64,000 nt of DNA from Nageia nagi. Lineage: Eukaryota > Pinophyta. Where the stretch lies: contig JBITNC010000001.1 in the NCBI GenBank assembly GCA_050084985.1, positions 190,092,001-190,156,000 on the forward strand, written 5' to 3'. The number at the start of each line of letters is the position of its first letter. Position 1 is the stretch's first letter. The notes under the pieces are model-generated. The model was not told the origin of the DNA and did not search any database. It saw only the letters and a program-made list of their open reading frames with translations. This document shows, in pieces, positions 9,631 through 19,449 of this stretch. The position numbers and the translations under genes are program-made.

Positions 9631-9918
9631 CTGTATTAATAACAGTTACAAGATTACAGAATAGAAACGTTTACAAAAGCCCGCAAGATTCTGGCCTTCT
9701 TGAACTGATATCACCTACATATGACACTTGGCCGACTGTTACAAAATTGGGCAGATCGCCAACGATTCGGTTCCCTGATGATGGCGCTCAGGTATTTTGC
9801 AGACTTCCTTCTCTCTCGGAATGTTCAATTCTCCAACTCGGACTCTTCGATCTTTCATTGCGGCCTATTTTCCTCTGGACGCGGTCTTAATCCCAAATGT
9901 TAATCTTTCCCCTTCGCC

Positions 9919-10349
9919 TGACGTCAGCCTTGAATCTCCGGACTTCTTTATTCACTAGCTCCGGACACTAAATTACTCCTTGATGATGTCATCCATTCCG
10001 GGCTCCGGTTTCCTTTGTGAATGTAGACTTTGCCTTTCCATGTGACGTCATTTCCGGACTTCCGGAACGCTTCGCCTTCCGGAGAAGACGGTGTAGACTT
10101 CATCGCTTCCGGGGTCTGATTTCCTTCAAGATATGAATTCTGTTCTACCTGTGACATCACCTTCATATGTCCGGAATGCTCCATGCACTGATTCCGAGCC
10201 TTTTAGTTCCCTTTGATGAACTCATCATCTCCGGACTCCGGTTCTTATTCAAAAATGTGAACGTCGTTTCGCCTGTGACGTCGTCTTTCTTTCCTCCGAA
10301 ATGTTTTCCTTTATGGCTCCGGATACTAAGTCGCTACCTGCTGACGTCA
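9919..10349 (-). promoter_or_regulatory. Six TGACGTCA-like (bZIP) sites alternating with TCCGGA motifs in U3
   Basis: TGACGTCA or one-base variants occur at 9919-9926, 9984-9991 (TGATGTCA), 10043-10050, 10152-10159 (TGACATCA), 10276-10283 (TGACGTCG) and 10342-10349. About eight TCCGGA hexamers lie between them. TGACG is the core bound by plant TGA-class bZIP factors. In the 3' LTR several sites differ by single transitions. Location upstream of the TATA box fits an enhancer; function is inferred. Confidence 0.5.
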
Positions 10350-10494
10350 CCTTCTTATTTCTCCGGAAAACTTTACTCTGATCCCGAGCTACTTTATCCG
10401 CTCCAAAAACTCCAGAGAATCTAAGAATGAACCCATGGTTGAAATCAAGGTATACCGGGGCTTTAATAAAGAATTTATTTTGTAGGAATCTACA

Positions 10495-10499
10495 CTACT
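10495..10499. repeat. Target site duplication of B, right copy (CTACT)
   Basis: Identical to 1468-1472; the two copies bracket element B exactly. Confidence 0.9.
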
Positions 10500-11580
10500 A
10501 CTTTAGAGCAAGCTCATGATGGATTATGTGGTGGCCATTTTCATGCTAAAGCTCTTTATACAAAGATATTGAGAATAGGGTACTATTGGCCCACTATGTA
10601 AGAAGATTATCAAAATCATATGAAAGTATGTGTGCCATTCCAAAATCATGCAAACTTAGAAAAAAAAAGCCCACTCAAGAACTAAATTCCATTATTTCTC
10701 CATGACCCTTTACTACTTGGGGCATAGATTTGATTGGCATGATTAATCCTTATTCTAGAGAAGGACACACATTTAACATCACAGCTATACAATATACAAC
10801 CAAGTGGGTGGAAGCCATCCCCATGAAGTTAGTGACACATTAAAATATTATTACATTCCTTATAGAATACATCATCACTAGTTTGGTGTGCCACAAAGGT
10901 TGATCATGGATAATGGTCCAAATCTCAAGGGCAAGGATATGCAAGCATTTTGTAAAAATTTTCACATCACACAAACCTTTTCTTCAGTTTACTACCCTTA
11001 AGGTAATAAGTAATTTGAAGTAAAAAATAAGACACTTAAGAGTATTCTTTCCAAAACATGGGATAAGTACAAAAGAGATTGGCATGAGTAATTGCCATAT
11101 GCATTATGGGCCTACAAAACTAGTGTCCAAATAGCCACATAGGCAACCCCCTTCTCATTGGTATATGGTGATGAGGCCATTGTCCCATTTGAGTTAGATA
11201 TTCCTTCACTTAGGATCTCTTTACAAGGTGATATTCTAGATGAAGGTGCAAGAAAAGCAAAATTATAGTAGCTAGAGATGTTATATGAAAAAAGAATCAG
11301 AGCCATTGAGCATCAAAAGGTCTACCATGCCAAACTTAAGAGATCATTTTGCAAGAAGATAAAAGCTAAGGAGTTCAAAATAGGAGACCTAGTCTTAAAA
11401 GAGAATATCAATAAAATATTAGCAAATGAGGAGGCTAAAGGAATATTTAAATGCAATTGGTTGGGCCCATATGTTGTTGTTGATGCAATAATATCATAAG
11501 CATATAGGTTATCAACTTTGGATGGTAAGGAGGAACCAAAAACCTTTAATTCCATCCATCTCAAGCATTTTTATGCTTGA
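10500..11580 (+). pseudogene. pol: Element A pol: integrase (broken)
   Basis: Begins with the zinc-binding part (AHDGLCGGHFHAK, then GYYWPTM), followed by core motifs in shifting frames (WGIDLIGMI-like near 10720, VYYP-like near 10990). From 11100 it is clearer: ALWAYKTS, SLVYGDEA, then KFKIGDLVL-like and WLGPYVVVDA. It ends with a LSTLDGKEEPK...SIHLKHFYA tail, typical for the C-terminus of Tat pol. Several stops and frameshifts make it non-functional. It joins 760-1472 once element B is removed. Confidence 0.85.
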
Positions 11581-11748
11581 AAAGTATAGCTAAAATAATT
11601 CATATCAAATGCAAGGGCATAATTTCCTTTTTTTTATATATAGATCCATGCAAAACACAACATTGATGGTGTGCTTGACTATCAACACGATGCCGATAAT
11701 ATGCAAAAAAATAAAAAATTTTGATAGTATAATGTCTTTGTATCATGG

Positions 11749-12440
11749 ACATAAAAATGTATGATCATCGATGGCCAATGATACGATTAGTGAGAGTTCA
11801 CTCACTTAAAAGTAAATCGATGATGTAGCTATGAATAATTTGTTAACTTTGGATCATCTCTAATGGGTGATACATTTTGCTATGTATCCATATGGTTTTT
11901 GCTTTGAATCCATCTAAAGCATACTATCTTCAAATTATGGACATACAAATGTATGATCGTTGATAGCCAATGATACAGCTAGTGAGATTTCACTCACTTA
12001 AAAGATAAACTAGTGATACAACCATGAGCAATTTGTTGACATTGGATCTCCAATGGATGGTACGTTTTGCTATGTATCCATATGGTTTTTGCAATCTAAT
12101 ACTATCTTTGGATTATAGACATACAAATGTATGATCACCAATGGCCAACGATATGGCTTGTGAGAGTTCACTCACTTAAAAGATAAACTAGTGATATAGT
12201 TGTGAGCAATTTGTTGACATTGGATCATCTCCAATGGATGATAAATTTTGCTATGCATCCACATGGTTTTTTCTTTGAACCAATCTAAATCATACTATAT
12301 TTGGATTATAGATATACAAATGTATGATTATCGATGGCCATTGATACAACTAGTGAGAGTTCACTCACTTTAAAGATAAATTGGTGATGCAACTGTAAGC
12401 AAGATGTTGATATTGGATCATCTCCAATGGATGAAACAAC
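11749..12440 (+). repeat. Tandem array, four ~190-bp units, in element A 3' UTR
   Basis: Units start at 11749, 11941, 12119 and 12312 (acatacaaatgtatgatc-like starts), giving periods of 192, 178 and 193 bp; the last unit is partial. Each contains gtgagagttcactcactt and tttgttgacattggatcatc. The third unit start follows a short deletion. It lies between the pol stop and the polypurine tract, the hypervariable 3' region known in Tat/Ogre elements as a seed of satellites. Confidence 0.85.
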
Positions 12441-12999
12441 TTAATATGCATTCATCATTATTTTATGACTAACATTTCATTATAGGTACATAGATTCAAC
12501 AAAATAGAAGAAACTTATAGTCAAAACTAGGGCACCAACACCATGCTCACATTCTATTGGGCCATTGGTGATGTACACCTTATTGTCATTTCCAATAATC
12601 CAAATCATCACCTCTCTATTTCGAGGCATGGATGTAAGTGTGAATGGTTCTTGAGTATTATACATTATGGAATGACCAAATTTATGATTGAAATAATATA
12701 AAGGAGGCACATCATATCTTCCATCTCTAGTCTTGGATATGGATTTCTACTATCATCCACACATAATCCAAATAGTATTCCTAAAGATAGCTTCTTCAAT
12801 AGCTTTTTCCTTGGCTACTCCACTTAATGATCTTTCTTGGGGCACCCAAGACAAAATGGGGGCAACACAAGGTCCCTCAACATCAACCATTCATCTTCAG
12901 CAAAAGATAACATCAACAAAAAGATCAGAAAATTTTCTTCTATATCTTGGCTACACTTCTTCTTTGGACATGTAATTTCATTGCTTCAATCACACATCC
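12441..12999. other. Rest of element A 3' UTR, with an antisense open frame
   Basis: No repeat seen. The minus strand has a 76-codon open frame at 12480-12710 that I do not recognise. Some Tat elements carry antisense ORFs in the 3' region, but this one is short and may be chance. Confidence 0.35.
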
Positions 13000-13012
13000 A
13001 AAGAGGGGCAAA
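13000..13012 (+). other. Polypurine tract of element A
   Basis: aaagaggggcaaa directly before the TG of the 3' LTR; it primes plus-strand synthesis in LTR elements. The same motif, inverted, precedes the LTR of element I at 54651-54663. Confidence 0.8.
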
Positions 13013-13404
13013 TGTAGATGCCTCAAAATGAAACTTTATGTGTTTAATAAATCATTTTAATCCCTTAATAGACTATTATGTAAAAAGGGATTAAAAATGT
13101 ATAAAAGAAGTGTAGGCCATGTATTTGACCCTTGTGGATTGTACAAGGGGTCAAAATATCAAAGTCATGTAAACTTATATCATATATAAAGGCATCATTT
13201 GATGACCTATAGATCATGAGTGAATCATTGGTAAATAATCATTTTAAAGCTAATACAAGGATTATCAATTGAAGATCATTTAAAGGATTGCAACTTGCTT
13301 TATCTATCTACATTGCACATCTATTATTCTGTAAGTTCATATGTATGTTCATAACTTGATTATTTGATATTTTTCTCATCACTACATTCTTGTTTGCATC
13401 TATA
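13013..13404 (+). repeat. Element A 3' LTR (392 bp)
   Basis: Starts TGTAGATGC after the polypurine tract. It ends GCATCTATA, an inverted copy of the start with the final CA decayed to TA. A TATA box, tatataaa, is at 13183-13190. The 5' LTR is outside the window. Confidence 0.7.
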
Positions 13405-13890
13405 ATTTCACTTATCATGGCATCGATGATGTACTAATTCTAGGGCACCAATGGTGTACTTGTTCATGAATGTATGTTCTATCCCTTATGCATTTTCTAA
13501 TAACAGAATGAATATGGGTCAATACAAGCATAATATAAAAACATATTCAAAGAATAAGAAGGATATGATCCTCATCATGATTTTATCATCATTGATATTC
13601 AAATTTTTTTCTAGGAAGCCTACATCTTGGAAATGTTACTATGGAAATTTCCCACTTCCATCATATCTTGGAAGGATATTCCTAGCTTTAGATGGAACTT
13701 TAGGAGATCTAATAGGTATATCTAATGGATTTGTATTGTTCCAATTAGGATAATAATTTTGTCCAACATTTTTCCCTACAACTATATCAAGAGTAGGAGT
13801 AACAAATGTACTTTAGAGTGGAGAGACCCTTAGAGGTGATCTACTTGGTGAAATAGGGTTGTACCTCCTACTAAATCTTCCAGTAGACAT
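13405..13890 (-). pseudogene. gag: Element E gag, N-terminal part (broken)
   Basis: From an ATG at 13890 the minus strand reads MSTGRFSRRYNPI then, after a stop, a stretch ending in ILPRYDGSGKFP. After two more stops come DVGFLEKNLNINDDKIMM, typical of the Tat/Athila Gag N-half. Beyond about 13540 the frame is lost. The fragment ends where element A begins (13404), so A probably interrupted it. The ATG lies 256 bp inside the LTR, similar to element B. Confidence 0.65.
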
Positions 13891-14109
13891 ACAAAGTTCT
13901 AAGAATATAGGTTGTTGGGTATTTCTAGTGGTACTTCTACTGATTCTATGTTATGGAGGTGCTAAGGTTCACCTAAATGATTGATTTTAACAACAAAGTC
14001 ACCAACAAGGTTTAAAATAACCTTATGAAAGTATTCAAGTACTATGAGACTTTAATAAACAAGCTTTTAATACCCAAAATCATGCCTAAATGCAATGGGA
14101 ATATTCATG

Positions 14110-14128
14110 TCCCATTGGGTGTACCAAA
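14110..14128 (-). other. Decayed primer-site motif of element E
   Basis: Minus strand tttggtacacccaatggga, about 17 bases inside the LTR end. It equals the element B motif tttggcacgcccggtggga with only C-to-T/G-to-A changes, so it is a decayed homologue. Confidence 0.6.
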
Positions 14129-14145
14129 AATAAATTTTTTCCTAC

Positions 14146-15780
14146 TGTTGATCATAAAAGTACAACCTTGGTGACCCTATCAATTTTAATTGCATTTCAT
14201 GATCTAGCAAGGTATTTTTGAATGACAAGGGTAGTGGGACAATGTTCTCATGTATGGATATACCTTCTCAATCTCTAAAATATACCAACTGCTTATAGTA
14301 TGAGGTTAAAAATGTAGGAAAAATAAAATTGATAGGAAATAAATGATTAAAGGAAATTGAAAAAAGTAAATACAAAAAGGCAATAACAAAAAACAAACTA
14401 AACTAATCGAGCTCAGGAACTACTGGTCAAGGTTATAGTCCATAACTAAGTACTAGGTACAACAAGTTAGCCCATAGTTAGTTTTCACGATTGCATCATA
14501 AAGCCATAAGTATATACACATCCATTCATACACTCTAAGATAATCAATTTAGAATCCATAAATAAAAGAGGGAAAGGTAATTATATTATATATAAATATA
14601 TAAAATTACATGCATCACTAGGAGGATGACAATGCTCAAAGTATGACCCTTTGTTCATCTATTTATAACTATTTATAAAATAATTTACATGTACAAAATT
14701 TAATGTTTAGGAGACTTTATTAATGGTTCAATACTCAAGAAGTTTTGATGGTTTAATTACTCTAGATATTTAATGTTCAAGTGACTTCTACAACTTCTAT
14801 TGACTATCATTTGATCTAGTATTTTCTCTATTTAGTAAGTGACCTCATGTATTTCATAGTGAACCTTTGAAACTACCCTATTCATCTTTGGTCTCAATTC
14901 AACTACTAATAATGATTTATACAACTAGTATGGCTGCAATACACTTGTACCATTCCATAGTCTTCTAGACTTAGTGCATTGTAACTCTGACCATTTTTGA
15001 TTGGTCACTAAATTTCTAGCCTATTAGTGTAGGTAGCTCACTTCTCCCTAGTGCTATGATCTATCTTTGGTGCTTATATCTTGGTGCACCCAACATTCTA
15101 ATATTATGGAGAAATGTATGTCAATGTTAACCCATTGACATAGGCTTAGGGTTCCCACATCCCATATCGGATGGACCGAAGTATTGGTGCAAGTGTTTGA
15201 CACTTACTAGTATTCTTTATAGCATCTTCAAGTGTTATGCATTGATTCATCTCCAAGAACTAATAACCAAAGTTGCTAGCTTAAAGGACTTTTTCTTAGA
15301 GTGCTAACATCATGCTAAAAAATTCCCTTAGTTTTGAATATCCTTTGGTTATCCACTTGTTAACACTTGGTTCTCTACTTCTGGGACATTTAGCTTCAAG
15401 ATAAATTAGACATCAAGCTATCTTTAGGATAGTAATTCTTCTAGGCTTTGTGTATTACATATTTTATCATGTCTTATATTATCAACATTTAGAATCTAAG
15501 ACTTTTATACCTTGTAAGGGAGTGGTGATTGAAAATATTTAGTGTTCTATATTCCACCATTAAGAGCATATGAAGTCATAGGATTTTGGAGTTAGGGATG
15601 ATGTCATTCATCAAAATCTCCCCAACTCTACTTTTAACTACTTCTAGTTGCTATCTCTTTAGTCGTAGGGCTTACAGGTTCAGGGGAATTCAAAGTTGGG
15701 GATGACACCATTCATTAAAATATCCTCAACTCTAGCTTGCCTTACAAATATGTTTTACACAATAATTTCCATGCATGACA
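14146..15780 (-). repeat. Element E 5' LTR (right edge tentative)
   Basis: Inner end reads TGATCAACA on the minus strand before the leader motif, as in element B. Two TATA-like tataaatag boxes occur on the minus strand at about 14661-14680. A duplicated gatgatgtcattcat-like block near 15600 and 15694 recalls the bZIP motifs in the U3 of B. The outer edge is placed at atgcatgaca (15780) because protease sequence of F seems to resume just beyond. No partner LTR is in the window, so the right edge is uncertain. Confidence 0.5.
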
Positions 15781-15849
15781 TATATTTTGGTCTCAATCAT
15801 CTTTGTCCCTAACTAAACTAGTAAGTAAATATATTTAATGTGTTATTTT

Positions 15850-16130
15850 TCTACATTGGTCAAAACCCTTGATGTTGATCATTGATATTTTGAGCTTAGT
15901 TAATAACTTTCCCTCAAACTCTTTCAATAAATTGGCTAAAAAAATATTAATACCTTAACTAATGTCAACCAAGGCTCCTTATACTATTTTTCCACATATT
16001 TTTACATGAATATGCAATCCTAAGCTACAATCTAGGATGTCTTGAGTGGGTAACTCTTCATTATCAAATATTATCATATTAATATGTCTAAAATAATCAA
16101 CCAAATCTACAAAAATACTTGTTGGAATGT
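15850..16130 (-). pseudogene. Element F protease fragment
   Basis: Minus strand reads a FDNEELP-like motif, then LHIHVKICGKIV, a stop, GALVDIS and, after another stop, GINIFLANLL. This is the pattern of Tat/Athila aspartic protease, where LVDNGSSLN-like residues carry the catalytic Asp. The Asp is present; the following Gly position is a stop. RT is missing because element E cuts in. Confidence 0.6.
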
Positions 16131-17289
16131 TAGAATCAATATATTATTCATTAAGGACTATAAATAATGCTGACCTATGTTTTATAAAAGTTATAATTAA
16201 TTCTTAAAGACTTATTTTTAGCAAGTGTTTTTTTTGTATATGTTAAAGATAAAAAAAAAAAGTTTTAAAAGGACTCCATATCTTGTACATTCAACATATT
16301 TTCAATCAATCCATAATAAAATAAAATAATACTACATCAATTCAGGATCCAAAAGAGCACTCTACTAGAATTCTATAAGCCCTTCTATAGAAAAATAAAA
16401 ATGTAATATAGAGCAAGGGCACAAGGTTGCCTAATTGAATAGGTAATTCTAGAAGATCAACAAAACTTAGGAAAAAATAAAATGGGCTTAACATCCTTCA
16501 CAACCTTTATGCCTTCCACATCCTTTATGATCTATACATCCTCCTCTACTACTGCTTTGAGTGATTATGATTGAGATCACCACCCCCTAATTTCTCAAGG
16601 CAACATCTTCAAATTTGTTCTTCCAAAATAAGTGATGGATTTGATCTCACCTTTGGTATCTCCTAGATTCTTCCATCATGACTTACTTCTCAACCAGCTA
16701 GTTAATGATGAAATAATATTTTAGCAAAGGAGTTTTAGGAAACTCCTCTTCATGCTTTTTCTCCCTATCATCCATCTCTTTTGCTTATTAAGAAAGTTTG
16801 AATCTTGCTTGATCCATCATAGAATCTCTTATTTATGCAGTTGGGTTAATACCCATCAACTATTCTATATTAAACACATGAGTTACCCCCTCTTCATCAC
16901 TTAATTCATACATGGCCTCCAAGCCTAAGCTCATCTCTTGGTTATTTGGTTATCTCTTAAAACTTGGGAGCCTAAGATCTTCTAAAGATTCTATATCTAC
17001 TTATTTCTACCTCTTTGAAAACCAAAGGGTTCTTTGCTAATTCATCTTTAGCTTCTACACTAGACTGGGGTCCTTTCCCTAAAGGCAAGTTATCTTTTAT
17101 GAATATCAAGTGTATTTTTTAATTGATGAATAAAATCATAATTAATTTTTTTATAAAGAAGGAAAATTGTTTCTTTGTGTAGTAGAAAGGTAATACATAT
17201 TTTCATACCTCTTATTATACATTATATTATTCTTACTCTTCATCATAAATGAGGATGTTGACCATTTGATTGATGACATCACTTACAAC
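16131..17289. other. Decayed gag-to-protease linker of F
   Basis: No convincing domain. The minus strand has short runs that look like degraded gag-pol linker. It includes a 10-base poly(A) run near 16251. No gene seen. Confidence 0.35.
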
Positions 17290-18170
17290 AACCTTTTAAA
17301 TATCATCATTCACATATTCTATTTTTCCACTATCAATTAGATCTTTGAGACTTTTCTTAAAATAAAAATAACTATTGGTACAGTGAACCTTGAATTAATG
17401 GTATTCACAATATACATTCAGCTTATACCAAGATGGATATTCATCACTTTCTTTAATTTATTTCCCCTTAACTCACTGAATAAGACCTCTTTCAAAGTAA
17501 TATTCAAACATATTTCTAGGATTCATCGATAATATAACAAATTCTCTATCTTTCTATAATTTTTTCATTCTTCTTTTGAGATAGGTTCAACAACATTCAC
17601 TTTTGTGTCTTTCTTCATTGGATAAGATTCTATATAATTCTCTTTTAGTAATATTAGCATATTTAAGTTGACCCAAAATTCCTATATTTTTTAATTTTTG
17701 AACCAACTTAAATATCATGTCCATATAAGGTTCATACATATGATCAAGTGCATCATATCTTAACCTAGGTACAATATTTTCAACAAATACTTTAAAGTTC
17801 ATCTTTTCAAGAATAGTACCATACAAATCATGCTATATATTTTGATATATTATGATATAATTATCAAGATGTTCATTTTTTCCTTATTTGTAACTCATTA
17901 AACCTGGTAATTCGATAGGTCTTTGAACATTGCACTTGAAGTGTTCATTGAATAAAGTTTTTAGTTGAATATAAGTAGTATTATAAGCTATCTCCAAACT
18001 ATGAAATCATTTCCTATATTCACTAATAAAACTCATTGGGAAATACTTATATTTGATATGATAATTGATTCTACATCTTAATTTTGTTATATACTCAAAG
18101 CCTTAGATATGATTTGTAGGATCTCCTTTGACATTAAACTTTTCTAGTTCTAGTTTCTTTTCTGTCCTTG
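17290..18170 (-). pseudogene. gag: Element F gag (broken)
   Basis: Minus strand, N to C: ELEKFNVKGDPTNHI (start of the Gag domain near 18150), then FPMSF and YIQLKTLFNEHF. The longest open piece, at 17587-17826, has VPRLRYDAL and YMDMIFKLVQK. Near 17300-17460 it ends in a decayed zinc-binding stretch (YCEYH...FKKSLKDLIDSGKIE). The order matches Retrotrans_gag proteins. Multiple stops. Confidence 0.7.
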
Positions 18171-18470
18171 TAGGGATAATATTCTTTATTGCTTTACTTG
18201 TATTTTATTTATCTTTCCTAATAGGTAAATTGCTACTCAATTATTATTTTTGCTATTATAAATTATCCAAATGATGCATGATACTCAAAATGGTATCATT
18301 ATAACCACAATTTGCTTCTATTGAATTGATGTTAGATGAAGGTTTTCTAGCATTATTGTTGCATCTAATGCAAGCATTATGCACTAGATCTAGATATTTT
18401 ACCATTAAATATTGACATGTGTTGTTTTTATTATTGTCAAATATATAATTCAATCACAATGTCAAATATG

Positions 18471-19449
18471 AACACTCATTGATATTGTCATATTCAATCA
18501 TGTTATCACATTCAATCATGTTGTCAAAAATACACTTACTTATGTTATCAAGTTAGTAGGATGTTTTGTAATTATTTTCGATAGAAGAAAAAATGAGTAT
18601 TATATAAATTGTAAAAAAATTGGGCACATTCTAATGGCACAATCAAATTCCTCTCTTTGATAACTATAATTTTTTCTTTTTGAAGCAAGTCAATTCAAGC
18701 TGTAAATAAAATGTTATGAAGGTTTCATTATTTCTAGAGCGTAATATTTCTAGTTTTTAGATCTCTTATAGTTTCTAGAGTAATATATTTTCTAAAGCAA
18801 TATAGTTTTTGGAGTAATACAGTTTCTGAATCAATACATAAAGTTTCTAAAGCTACAAAGTTATAGGTTTCTAAAGCTATGTCATTATTTTGAAGGTTAG
18901 TCATCATCATTATTCAAGATATAAATCATTATTCTAAATATATATCATTATTTTGAAGCTCAATCATCATTCTGGAGCACACTTTTTGAAATTTTGGATT
19001 TGGACCATATATCCAAGAAATCATTTCCAGGGATGTAGCTAAACTAGTGAACCTCGTTATATTTTGTGTTATGAGATGTTTTCTTGTGTGCATATTTTAT
19101 TTGGTATTAGTTTTACACTATTCTATTTTTAAAAGTGAAGAACATTGGTTTTTATCTTTAGACACTGATTCAACCCCCTATCAATGTCATTTCTAGTATA
19201 ACATTAACCTCATTATTTACATCCATTCTATATGTTATGAGTGTTCTACCATTTATGTCACACTTTAACAAATATTAAATAAATACCACAAAAATCATAA
19301 GATTTTTAGTTGATAGAAAATGACCTATAAATATGTGAGTTCAAAAATTAAGTAGGTTCACCAATATATATATATGATCAAAATATATATACCGTATAAT
19401 ATATAAAGAGTATAATAACTAGAGATATGAAAGATTAAATTTTATTAAG
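18471..19449. other. AT-rich stretch, unassigned
   Basis: No coding recognised. Short direct repeats (tcatattcaatcatgttatc twice near 18490-18520, and repeated tttctaaagc/tttctagagc units at 18740-18890). It may hold the decayed 5' LTR of F. Confidence 0.35.

Larger units (their letters stand above)
1473..10494 (-). mobile_element. Element B: near-intact Tat-like Ty3/gypsy retrotransposon nested in A
   Basis: Full-length 9.0 kb element with LTRs at 1473-2909 and 9059-10494, gag and pol on the minus strand, and a 5-bp target duplication CTACT at 1468-1472 and 10495-10499. Removing B and one CTACT restores A's reading frame across the junction. The LTRs differ by only about a dozen substitutions by eye, nearly all transitions at CpG. 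gag and pol are both open. It is far richer in GC and CpG than its surroundings, as expected of a recent insertion not yet eroded by methylation. Pol domain order is unusual: protease, archaeal-type RNase H, RT, gypsy RNase H, integrase. Confidence 0.95.
9059..10494 (-). repeat. Element B 5' LTR (1436 bp) with promoter
   Basis: Transcription of B should start here on the minus strand. U3 is the 10494 side and carries six TGACGTCA-like motifs. A TATA box at 9621-9630 separates it from R/U5. The inner end reads ATCAACA followed about 10 bases later by a TGGCACGCCC leader motif, an arrangement shared with elements C and E. It differs from 1473-2909 by one 1-bp indel and about a dozen substitutions. 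Confidence 0.93.
10495..13404 (+). mobile_element. Element A, right visible segment (integrase to 3' LTR)
   Basis: Continuation of A after the B insertion: degenerate integrase to 11580, a 1.4 kb 3' untranslated region with a tandem array, polypurine tract (13000-13012) and 3' LTR (13013-13404). The right flank 13405-13409 (ATTTC) would be its target duplication; the partner lies outside the window. Flanking sequence on the right is minus-strand gag of element E, so A probably inserted into E. Confidence 0.85.
15781..18470 (-). mobile_element. Element F: gag and protease remnant of a Ty3/gypsy element
   Basis: Minus-strand remnant with gag to the right and protease to the left, interrupted at about 15780 by the LTR of E. 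No LTR of its own was recognised; the 5' LTR should lie somewhere in 18470-19450. Heavily decayed. Confidence 0.6.
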
